Assembly: GCA_021776635.1 (NCBI GenBank)
Contig: JAJFFN010000007.1
Location: forward strand, 28,155-92,154
From: Robiginitomaculum sp.
GTDB taxonomy: Bacteria > Pseudomonadota > Alphaproteobacteria > Caulobacterales > Maricaulaceae
Length of the DNA: 64,000 nucleotides
Direction: 5' to 3'
A model generated the notes under the pieces. The model made no database searches, had not been told where the DNA came from, and worked only from the letters and a program-made list of their open reading frames with translations. Below are positions 56,952 to 64,000 of this stretch, piece by piece; within the stretch, counting starts at the first letter, position 1, and each line of letters opens with the position of its first letter. Both the position numbers and the translations under genes were made by a program.

Positions 56952-58372
56952 TAGCCTTCTCCAGCTTCGTCTAATGCTAAGGCTAAATCTTTTTCCAAAT
57001 TGAAATACCGTGCACGCTCCCAAAAAGCGGGCCGCGCAATACCCGTTGATTTATGTTCACCGATAATTTTACCTTGAGCGTCTTCACCGCCCATCTCATA
57101 GAGAACTAAATCTTGCGTAACAATAACGTCCCCCTCCATACCTAATACCTCTGTGATATGTGTAATTTTACGAGAACCGTCTCTTAGGCGTGTGGCCTGA
57201 ATAACGATATCAATGGAGCCAACAATCATCTCGCGGATTGTTCTTGTGGGAAGCGAAAAACCGCCCATAGTAATCATGCTTTCCAACCTGGATAAACCTT
57301 CGCGTGGTGAGTTGGCGTGAAGTGTTCCCATTGAACCATCATGGCCTGTATTCATGGCTTGCAATAAATCAAATGCTTCGGGGCCACGCACCTCACCAAC
57401 AATTATGCGTTCGGGACGCATACGCAAGCAGTTCTTCACCAAATCAGACATGGTGATTTTACCTTTGCCCTCAAGATTTGGTGGCCGTGTTTCCAAACGC
57501 ACGACATGTGGCTGCTGCAATTGTAATTCGGCGGCGTCTTCGCAGGTAATGATCCTTTCATCCGGGTGAATAAAAGCGGTCAAACAGTTAAGCAAAGTAG
57601 TTTTTCCTGAACCCGTACCACCTGAAATCAAGATATTACATTGGCAAGCACCGATAATTTTTAATACTTTGGCCCCAGCTGGCGAAATTGAACCAAATCC
57701 AACCAGATTATCCAATCTCAATTTGTCTTTTTTAAATTTCCGAATTGTTAAAGTCGGGCCGTCAATTGCCAATGGTGGGGCAATTACGTTCACACGTGAA
57801 CCATCTAACAAGCGGGCGTCACAAATAGGAGAACTTTCATCAACACGCCGTCCAACCTGTGAAACGATACGCTGGCAAATATTCATCAATTGCGCGTTAT
57901 CCCTAAAACGAATATTGGTTTTTTCCATTCGTCCATTGGTTTCAATAAACACATGCTTTGCGCCATTGACCATGATATCTGCAATATCTTCTCGTACTAG
58001 TAGCGGTTCCAAAGGGCCATAACCTAAAATATCATCGCAAATTTCACTGATGAGTTGATTTTGCTCTACGACTGATAATCTAACATTTCGTATCGCAATG
58101 ATTTCATCAACAATGGTTCTGATTTCTTGGCGGGCGGCGACGGCTTCCATACCAGCGAGCGCAGAAACATCAATCGTTTCAAACAGTGCGTTGAAGATCG
58201 TAGCTTTCGTTTCGTAATATGCTTCCGATTCTGCGCCGTCTTTCATTGGCGCAGCCGGTTGTTGTTTTGGCACTTCTTCAGGCTCAATAATTTTTTCAGC
58301 TTCTATTGATGTATCTACAGCAGGCGCCACAGCCTTGCGCGATGTGTTGCCACTTGCTTTTTTACCAAACAT
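56951..58372 (-). CDS. cpaF: Tad/Cpa pilus secretion ATPase TadA (CpaF)
   Basis: A 473-residue GspE-type ATPase that powers Flp pilus assembly. Walker A is [20 protein letters not shown], the Asp box is [20 protein letters not shown], Walker B is [20 protein letters not shown] and the His box is [14 protein letters not shown]. The N-terminal 70 residues are acidic and low in complexity. It starts 6 bases after cpaE and is coupled to tadB. Confidence 0.96.
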   Translation of the reverse strand: MFGKKASGNTSRKAVAPAVDTSIEAEKIIEPEEVPKQQPAAPMKDGAESEAYYETKATIFNALFETIDVSALAGMEAVAARQEIRTIVDEIIAIRNVRLSVVEQNQLISEICDDILGYGPLEPLLVREDIADIMVNGAKHVFIETNGRMEKTNIRFRDNAQLMNICQRIVSQVGRRVDESSPICDARLLDGSRVNVIAPPLAIDGPTLTIRKFKKDKLRLDNLVGFGSISPAGAKVLKIIGACQCNILISGGTGSGKTTLLNCLTAFIHPDERIITCEDAAELQLQQPHVVRLETRPPNLEGKGKITMSDLVKNCLRMRPERIIVGEVRGPEAFDLLQAMNTGHDGSMGTLHANSPREGLSRLESMITMGGFSLPTRTIREMIVGSIDIVIQATRLRDGSRKITHITEVLGMEGDVIVTQDLVLYEMGGEDAQGKIIGEHKSTGIARPAFWERARYFNLEKDLALALDEAGEG

Positions 58373-58378
58373 ACGTAC

Positions 58379-59974
58379 CTATTTCTTTTTTCTTAGGCTT
58401 GACAACAGCCCACCGGATTTTTTTCCTTTTTTGCTGGCTTTGCTTTTGCGTAGCTTACCTTTACTCTTGCCTTCCATTTGAAGAGGAAACACGCCAGTTT
58501 TCAACCTTTCTGTTAAATACATAATGCCGTCAGATGCCGCTTTTGCAGACGTTAGTTCACTTAACATTTTCCCGTCATTAGATGCTTCGGTATAAATAAT
58601 TGGTTCATATGCAAGAACGAGCGACGGGTTAATCCCTACGGCAGCTGCAAAATCTTTCACGGGAATTTCAGCAGTCTTAGGAACACCTGTTTTATTCAAA
58701 ACCAACAATGGGTCCGGGTCATTTGGCCGTGCTTGTTTTAGAAACTCTATCAAATTTTTAGCGTTACGTAGATTTGCAAGATCTGGCGTTGCCGTTATGA
58801 CAACTTCATCAGCACTTTTTAATATCTCCTTAGACCACGCACTCCAAACATGTGGCATGTCTAATAATGTCATAGGCGACAATGCCCGCATGCCGTTCAC
58901 TAAAGCCTCATAGGCTTCTGGAGATGTCGGTGCGGTTGAACCTAATGATGCCGCCGCAGGTAAAATAGATAGCTTTTCCGTATGCCTAATCATTATTCTA
59001 TCAAGTAAGGTATCATCTAGGCGTTCATAATCTGCTAGTGCTTCCTCTAACCCTTGAGAGCTGTCATAATTAAAGTCCAAACCAGTGGTTCCCCAACTCG
59101 AATCTAGATCAACCAAGGCCGTTTCTTGAAGCATTTTTGTTGCCAAACCCCATGCAACATTGTGGGCAATTGTAGATGAACCTGAACCGCCTTTTGCACC
59201 ATAAAATGCAACTACCTTACCAACGAAAGGCTTTTCTGGGTCAGCATACATATCAGAAATTGAGCGAATAAGCGTAAGTGGATGGAAGGGCGGTACAAGA
59301 TACTCACTTAATCCTTGTTCCATTAAATCTCGGTACAATTTTATGTCATTTACGGCACCAATCATCACAACTTTAGTGTCTGCATCGCAAACAGAAGCTA
59401 GTTGTTCCAATTGCGTAAAGAGCTCTTGGCCACGCATTCCAGATTCGACGATTATCAAAGATGGCGTAGCTTCATTTCGGTAATATTCAATCGCAGCAGG
59501 CAAACCGCCCATATAAATTTTTATATTAGTTCGCGCCATCCGCCAGTCTTGCGTGGTCGCTTGGATTGTTGCAGCGGTTTCAGACCGATCGCAAAAAGCA
59601 TGAATTGCTATACGCGGCAATGCTTTTTCACCACCCTCACGGTTTTGATCAACCATGGGAACCACCACTGTAGATCCGCTTGGGTTTACCGCATTAGAGT
59701 TTGGCATACCTGGTTGAGGTTGTTGATATTGGGGTTGTCCTTGAATTGGCATTGGCGGAAGCCCTTCTTGACCTTGCGGCGCCATTGCGGGCTGCATCAC
59801 TGGATGCGCCATTGGCGCTTGACCAGGGATTGGAACCTGACCGGGTGCTTGGCCATGAACTGGCATTTGGCCAGGCTGAATTGGAACTTGCGCTGGCATT
59901 TGGCCAGCCGCATTTTGTCCTGGAGCTGGATAAGCCTGAGGGGAACTCACCGGATTTATTTGCGGTTGTTTCAT
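58379..59974 (-). CDS. cpaE: Pilus localisation ATPase-like protein CpaE/TadZ
   Basis: A 531-residue protein. The first about 105 residues are a Pro/Gln/Gly/Met-rich tract of near-repeats around PGQ, unusual in length. A receiver-like domain (about 125-240) and a MinD/ParA-like ATPase follow, with a deviant Walker A YGAKGGSGSSTIAHNVAWGL and DLDSSWGTTGLDFNYD. CpaE/TadZ places the pilus machine at the cell pole. The C-terminus is very basic, with many Lys and Ser. Confidence 0.92.
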   Translation of the reverse strand: MKQPQINPVSSPQAYPAPGQNAAGQMPAQVPIQPGQMPVHGQAPGQVPIPGQAPMAHPVMQPAMAPQGQEGLPPMPIQGQPQYQQPQPGMPNSNAVNPSGSTVVVPMVDQNREGGEKALPRIAIHAFCDRSETAATIQATTQDWRMARTNIKIYMGGLPAAIEYYRNEATPSLIIVESGMRGQELFTQLEQLASVCDADTKVVMIGAVNDIKLYRDLMEQGLSEYLVPPFHPLTLIRSISDMYADPEKPFVGKVVAFYGAKGGSGSSTIAHNVAWGLATKMLQETALVDLDSSWGTTGLDFNYDSSQGLEEALADYERLDDTLLDRIMIRHTEKLSILPAAASLGSTAPTSPEAYEALVNGMRALSPMTLLDMPHVWSAWSKEILKSADEVVITATPDLANLRNAKNLIEFLKQARPNDPDPLLVLNKTGVPKTAEIPVKDFAAAVGINPSLVLAYEPIIYTEASNDGKMLSELTSAKAASDGIMYLTERLKTGVFPLQMEGKSKGKLRKSKASKKGKKSGGLLSSLRKKK

Positions 59975-60058
59975 AGTGTTATCCAGTTTGTTTTAAATAG
60001 CATGCTTCTTTCCCCACTAAAGTAGACATTTATTATTTTTAACGACCTCGTATTCATT

Positions 60059-60769
60059 TTATGACCCGCTCTCTGATGCTGACACCTCTTGTGTTTCAGC
60101 AGTGTCTGAGGCCGTAACTTCACCGGCATTATATTTATCAATAACAGTCATCCTGCGTGTCGCATATGCATTATCAAGTCCGTAAGGTGCCAATAATTGC
60201 ATCGGATTATCAATAAGCGCAGCAAGGTTAGCCGTTTGGGCGCATCCAAAATTACCGTAAGGCTGATTATTTGAAGTATGTGTTAAACTAGCGCCTTGAG
60301 AGCAATCAATTGGCACAGTCGTTAATCGACGATACGAAACAATGACTGGCGCCACAGCATTTCCTCTGACCTTATAGTGTCCCGTTTGCATATTTCTGCC
60401 AGCCATTCCCATTCTTCCCAAATAATCTTGGACGATAGATTGTGCTTGTACGGCACCTTGGTTCGGAGCACCGCTTGAAGGGACACTGATATACAAAGGC
60501 CCCTGCCCTGAGGATGCATATTGTGAAAGAAATGCTGCAACTGATTTTTCATCGCGCGCAGACAAATGCAAGCCGGCTGTACCTGCATATAATTCTAATC
60601 TTTCCACTGATTCTGTAACGGTAATTTTATTGCGTAAAACCGTAGGGTTATATGAAGGCTGATAGGTCGTACATCCACTCGCAATGAGGGCAGTTACCAA
60701 CGTCACTCCCAGACCAATTTGCCGTGAAAAACCCGTAGTATTTTTGCGTATATTGCTCTTCTTTTGCAT
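60059..60769 (-). CDS. cpaD: Pilus assembly lipoprotein CpaD
   Basis: A 236-residue lipoprotein with signal peptide and lipobox LVTALIASGCTTYQPSY. Family features are SARDEKSVAAFLSQYASSGQ and the C-terminal NFGCAQTANLAALIDNPMQL. It is thought to help the secretin in the outer membrane. The frame opens 13 codons earlier; ATG 60769 is chosen because AGGAGTAGGGTG precedes it and the signal peptide follows. It ends about 85 bases before cpaE. Confidence 0.93.
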   Translation of the reverse strand: MQKKSNIRKNTTGFSRQIGLGVTLVTALIASGCTTYQPSYNPTVLRNKITVTESVERLELYAGTAGLHLSARDEKSVAAFLSQYASSGQGPLYISVPSSGAPNQGAVQAQSIVQDYLGRMGMAGRNMQTGHYKVRGNAVAPVIVSYRRLTTVPIDCSQGASLTHTSNNQPYGNFGCAQTANLAALIDNPMQLLAPYGLDNAYATRRMTVIDKYNAGEVTASDTAETQEVSASESGS

Positions 60770-60779
60770 CACCCTACTC

Positions 60780-62249
60780 CTAATCCACCGCATGCCCGAA
60801 TGTACCAAACAATCTTTGTTTAGGATCAGGTTTACTATTTTTTCCGTACACTTTATTCAGCCGACCTAACAATGCCGATTCACGATCATTTGCAGGTACT
60901 AATCCATCCAATGGCGTTTGCAATTTGTCTGGATGGGTTGGGTTAACCAAATAAGGCGTAACCAGAATTACCAACTCTGTCTCTGTTGTTTGATCATCCC
61001 TTGAACGGAATAGCGCACCGAGACCAGGTACATCTTTAAGCCCCGGTGTACCCTCTGTATTTTGACGGCTCTCTTCCCTTATCAAACCAGCAATTACCAT
61101 GCTACCACCTGCTGGCAACTCAACGACCGTATTTGCACGGCGTGTGCGGATAGCCAAAACATCCGCTCCATTCGTCTGAAATGCACCTTCTGTCGTCGGC
61201 TCTGAAACTTCCGTAGATATATTAAGTGAAATTCTACCCTCACTCATTACAACTGGGGTAAATCCTAAAGAAACACCAAATGGTTTGTACTCAAACTCAC
61301 GTTGCAACTGACCGTTATCATCAACAAAAACATTTGTAAGGAGTGGAAATTCACCGCCCGAAAGAAAATTAGCGGTTTCCCCTGAAATGGTTGTCAGAAC
61401 TGGTTCGGCCAATGTGCGGACAAGGCCAACTTTTTCAAGCGCCTGTAAATTGCTGGTCAATGATTGAAGGGCACCACCCCCAGTGTTATTCCATGTAAGG
61501 TTTCCGTTCAGACCAGTGCCAGACGCCACCGCCGTACTTCCCACCAAACCAAAACTAGCATCGCCGACTTGCGCTAAAGCATTGAAATCAATACCCATTT
61601 GCTTAGTAACAGACCTTTGCATCTCCACAATACGTACCTTAAGCATGACCTGTTCATTACCCATGACTTGCATAATATTTGTGACCTCACCCTGTTCACC
61701 AGATGGTGTTTCCTCGGTTAGCCACAATCGCGCTAAATCCATTACAACCTTTGAAGAACCCGCGTTCGCAACTTCTCCAGACAGCAAAATATTATTATTA
61801 AATGATTTCACAGTAATTTTGTTTCCAGGCGCATGCTCGGCAATCAATGCCTCTAAGCCGCTCACATCACGCTCGACCCTAATTTCCAAGTCAAGCAACT
61901 CATTGCCGCCATTATCATAGAAAAATACATTCGTTTGCCCAGGCTGCTTGCCAATAAGCAATACGCGACTGCGTGTATGCACAACGGCATCAACAACATC
62001 AGGATTTGCGACAACAACATCTGCCATGCCACCCGGAAGATCAATTGTGCTTGCCTTGCCATAAGGGATCAACATCGATTTTTTTACGGTAGAAGCAAAA
62101 TTGGCCTGAGAAGAGCTACCCTGGGGCACACTCAGCTTGACATCTGCATACGAACGAGGGCCAGCCTCAGCTGTCAACGACATATTGGCAAAACATGCCA
62201 AAGACAAGCCAGTCGTATAAAATAATGCTTTGTAAGGTCTAAGCGACAT
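60780..62249 (-). CDS. cpaC: Pilus secretin CpaC (RcpA)
   Basis: A 489-residue outer-membrane secretin. Signal peptide LFYTTGLSLACFANMSLTAEA, the N-terminal pilus domain (IDLPGGMADVVVANPDVVDA), a BON-like part, and the secretin channel with VGLVRTLAEPVLTTISGETA, EFKP-like EYKPFGVSLGFTPVV and ELPAGGSMVIAGLIREESRQ. It forms the exit pore of the Tad pilus. It starts one base after the cpaB stop. Confidence 0.95.
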   Translation of the reverse strand: MSLRPYKALFYTTGLSLACFANMSLTAEAGPRSYADVKLSVPQGSSSQANFASTVKKSMLIPYGKASTIDLPGGMADVVVANPDVVDAVVHTRSRVLLIGKQPGQTNVFFYDNGGNELLDLEIRVERDVSGLEALIAEHAPGNKITVKSFNNNILLSGEVANAGSSKVVMDLARLWLTEETPSGEQGEVTNIMQVMGNEQVMLKVRIVEMQRSVTKQMGIDFNALAQVGDASFGLVGSTAVASGTGLNGNLTWNNTGGGALQSLTSNLQALEKVGLVRTLAEPVLTTISGETANFLSGGEFPLLTNVFVDDNGQLQREFEYKPFGVSLGFTPVVMSEGRISLNISTEVSEPTTEGAFQTNGADVLAIRTRRANTVVELPAGGSMVIAGLIREESRQNTEGTPGLKDVPGLGALFRSRDDQTTETELVILVTPYLVNPTHPDKLQTPLDGLVPANDRESALLGRLNKVYGKNSKPDPKQRLFGTFGHAVD

Positions 62250-62250
62250 T

Positions 62251-63108
62251 TCAGTTTCCTTGTATCGAGACTTGCTGTTTTTGTCCGTTTCTATAAATGG
62301 TCAATGCCCTGACCGAACTGGATGATTTTTTACGTATGGTTGTTGCGGCGCTCGGAACATTTGCGGCACCGCGGCGGTTAAGCCCGCGCAAAACTAGGGA
62401 AATATCTCCCCTTGACTGCGCCTCTATTAACACCTCAGAATCTGCCTGTGACATTTCCAATAGTGCAGTAGAACCAATGACATAAGCCGTACCATCGGGG
62501 TTTTGGTTGCTGGTTTGCCCAATGGCCAAAACTGGAACATTTTCAAATATTGTGTTAGCAACAAAATTATTTTGCACAGATGCAATACCAGCCTGCAACG
62601 TTTGCGGCAGTTGTGTTGTCAAAACCACATCAACACGATCACCTGGCTGAATGAACCCGCCCGCAGCCGTGTCCGCAGTTATGCGTGTTGAAATCGCACG
62701 CATTCCAGGCTCTAGCAATGCGGCCATTAAACCACGGTCACCCGCTTGCACCACTTTTTGCCGCATTATAGGCTCACCTTCATAAATTCCTACGCGCGTT
62801 ACAGCGCCAGAATATTCTTCCAAGGCTTGTGGCTGGTTTTGGATATCAATTTGATTGGTCTCAAGCGCCTCAGCAGGCCACCGTTTCCACTTCAAATAAT
62901 CAGGTGTTAAACGCGTCCCTCTTTGGATGTCCATAGAGGCAACTAAAATATCAACATATTCAACCTGACTGACCACTTGGGTCACAGGTGTTACTTCTGC
63001 TACCGGTGCAGCAGTAGGAGGAGGGGTAGACATTTTTCTTAGTTGCAAGAACGCAACCACGGAAATCACGCCAAGACCACCAAGTAAAAGTATTTTTTTA
63101 GTATTCAT
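62251..63108 (-). CDS. cpaB: Flp pilus assembly protein CpaB (RcpC)
   Basis: A 285-residue periplasmic protein anchored by an N-terminal helix (ILLLGGLGVISVVAFLQL). A proline/alanine linker, then a SAF domain (VDILVASMDIQRGTRLTPDY), and the family region PGMRAISTRITADTAAGGFI followed by QPGDRVDVVLT. It is thought to stabilise the secretin. The gap to cpaA (105 bases) may hold a separate promoter. Confidence 0.94.
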   Translation of the reverse strand: MNTKKILLLGGLGVISVVAFLQLRKMSTPPPTAAPVAEVTPVTQVVSQVEYVDILVASMDIQRGTRLTPDYLKWKRWPAEALETNQIDIQNQPQALEEYSGAVTRVGIYEGEPIMRQKVVQAGDRGLMAALLEPGMRAISTRITADTAAGGFIQPGDRVDVVLTTQLPQTLQAGIASVQNNFVANTIFENVPVLAIGQTSNQNPDGTAYVIGSTALLEMSQADSEVLIEAQSRGDISLVLRGLNRRGAANVPSAATTIRKKSSSSVRALTIYRNGQKQQVSIQGN

Positions 63109-63213
63109 AACCCCTCACAGGTTTAATTTGAGTCTATTATGTTGAAAATTTAGCCCGCCATTTGATAAAGCATGGTTAATAAGTGTAAATTTTCATGTTT
63201 TTTTCTCCAATAA

Positions 63214-63720
63214 TCACATCGTAACAGCTACAAATTGGTAAATATCGCTTTTTGGCAATGCCATTAAGGCGCCAAACGCTAACGCCAAGCCATAGGGCAT
63301 TTTCTTCTCATCCTTAAACAAACGGTGCATCCAATCGGTTGTTAGGACTTTTACAGGTAGATATTTTCGGCCTAAAAGCAGAAAAACAGCTAAAACACCG
63401 CCTGCAATAGCTGTGTAAACTAAATATACCCAAAGATCCGGCCAAACCCACCATAGGGATGTCGCTGCAAACAATTTTGCATCACCGCCACCCATCCAGC
63501 CCAAGGCAAACATGCCAACACCCAAAGCAAAACATATAAGGCCAACCAATAAATGCGTGCCAAATATAGCCCAACTTTGCCATGCGAAAGGCGCAAGGAT
63601 GAAAAACCCCGCAACCAAAACAAGGCTAATCCAATTCGGGATCGTCATGCTGGTCAAATCACTCCAACTTGCAGCCAACATACAACCAGCAAATACAATA
63701 ATAATATAAATCGTCAGCAC
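63214..63720 (-). CDS. cpaA: Prepilin peptidase CpaA (TadV)
   Basis: A 168-residue membrane aspartic protease of family A24 that processes Flp prepilin. The two catalytic aspartates are Asp21 (SDLTSMTIPNW) and Asp80 (MGGGDAKLFA, the GxGD motif). It lacks the N-methylation domain of larger PilD enzymes, as usual for TadV. Six helices. It is downstream of flp with a 230-base gap containing a terminator and a long palindrome. Confidence 0.94.
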   Translation of the reverse strand: MLTIYIIIVFAGCMLAASWSDLTSMTIPNWISLVLVAGFFILAPFAWQSWAIFGTHLLVGLICFALGVGMFALGWMGGGDAKLFAATSLWWVWPDLWVYLVYTAIAGGVLAVFLLLGRKYLPVKVLTTDWMHRLFKDEKKMPYGLALAFGALMALPKSDIYQFVAVTM

Positions 63721-63755
63721 TTTTCCCTCGTTTCTATTAATATTCTCCCATGGAA

Positions 63756-63783
63756 AATTACCATGAAAATTTTCATGGTAATT
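63756..63783. promoter_or_regulatory. 28-bp perfect palindrome upstream of cpaA
   Basis: Every base from 63756 to 63769 pairs with 63770-63783 (core ACCATGAAAATTTTCATGGT). A third inverted CATGG at 63750-63754 pairs with the left CCATG at 63761-63765, so three CCATG-type half-sites are evenly arranged. It lies 36 bases before the cpaA start and fits a dimer operator; the regulator is unknown. Confidence 0.5.
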
Positions 63784-63861
63784 ATTGTAGTGGGAATCAT
63801 TGTGGTACTTGCTAACAAAACAGGGTTAACGGGATGTTTAGACAATTGGCAACACCCACAA

Positions 63862-63896
63862 AAAACCGCTCCGAGCATTAGCCCGAAGCGGTTTGC
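63862..63896 (-). terminator. Terminator after the Flp pilin gene
   Basis: AAACCGCT and AGCGGTTT pair, with a further stem part closer to the loop (two mismatches in 14). On the minus strand it is followed by six T. It separates the highly expressed pilin transcript from cpaA and the rest. Confidence 0.8.
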
Positions 63897-63950
63897 ATTT
63901 CAATTTCTCACCTCTTACAAGAGCGAGAAGTTCAATTGTGTTAATGGAGC

Positions 63951-64000
63951 TTAGGAAGCGCCAGAAACAGCAGTCGAAACAGTATTGAATTTAGATGCAA
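63951..64000 (-). CDS. Flp-type pilin, C-terminal end only
   Basis: The minus strand enters the window in frame and reads ASKFNTVSTAVSGAS then stop. This small-residue tail fits the C-terminus of Flp/PilA pilins. Its place upstream of cpaA in a cpa cluster and the strong terminator behind it support that. Most of the gene lies beyond the window. Confidence 0.7.
   Translation of the reverse strand, partial: ASKFNTVSTAVSGAS

Noticed and set aside
63763..63954. Plus-strand frame beginning MKIFMVIIVVGIIVVLANKT, resembling a small membrane protein
   Set aside because: It starts inside the long palindrome, lacks a ribosome site, and runs through the minus-strand pilin terminator into the pilin gene.

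Overview
The window is chromosomal DNA from a moderately AT-rich, Gram-negative alphaproteobacterium. The evidence is large TonB-dependent receptors, a complete Caulobacter-type cpa/tad pilus cluster, heterotetrameric sarcosine oxidase genes and a malic enzyme/phosphotransacetylase fusion. A marine stalked-bacterium relative (Maricaulales/Hyphomonadaceae type) is my best guess; this is inference from gene content only.

Layout. 1-4.3 kb: end of a TonB receptor and a TPR-sulfotransferase. 4.3-14.5 kb: a methyl-amine demethylation block (BCCT transporter, sarcosine oxidase G-A-D-B, dimethylglycine dehydrogenase, all minus strand) facing folD across a shared promoter region. Betaine-type solutes would be imported, N-methyl groups moved to tetrahydrofolate, and FolD would oxidise the methylene-THF. 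14.5-35.6 kb: housekeeping and metabolic genes (hydrolase, MATE pump, maeB, glnB-glnA, typA, a MarR regulator, an aldehyde dehydrogenase, glutaryl-CoA dehydrogenase, a SulP transporter), three tRNAs (Leu, Cys, Asn), a decayed integrase beside tRNA-Asn, and an S9 peptidase downstream of a second TonB receptor.

36.4-43.8 kb: a complete type II-C CRISPR-Cas locus. A 39-repeat array on the plus strand converges with a minus-strand cas9-cas1-cas2 operon. I located a tracrRNA by its anti-repeat just upstream of cas9, transcribed divergently from it. The cas9 and tracrRNA promoters overlap almost completely around a small palindrome. A 13-bp hairpin between cas9 and cas1 covers the cas1 start codon and ribosome binding site. 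The array leader carries an 18-bp tandem repeat, and the array ends in an intrinsic terminator. These regulatory details are the most interesting part of the window.

44-55 kb: dusA, a TauE-type exporter, a retropepsin-like protease, cobT (with a Glu-to-Asp change at the expected catalytic base), leucine dehydrogenase, a GbsR/MarR regulator, mtaB-ftsY, suhB-efp, an AhpD-like protein and a small membrane protein. 55-64 kb: the Tad/Cpa pilus cluster on the minus strand (flp-cpaA-cpaB-cpaC-cpaD-cpaE-tadA-tadB-tadC), cut by the window end inside the pilin gene.
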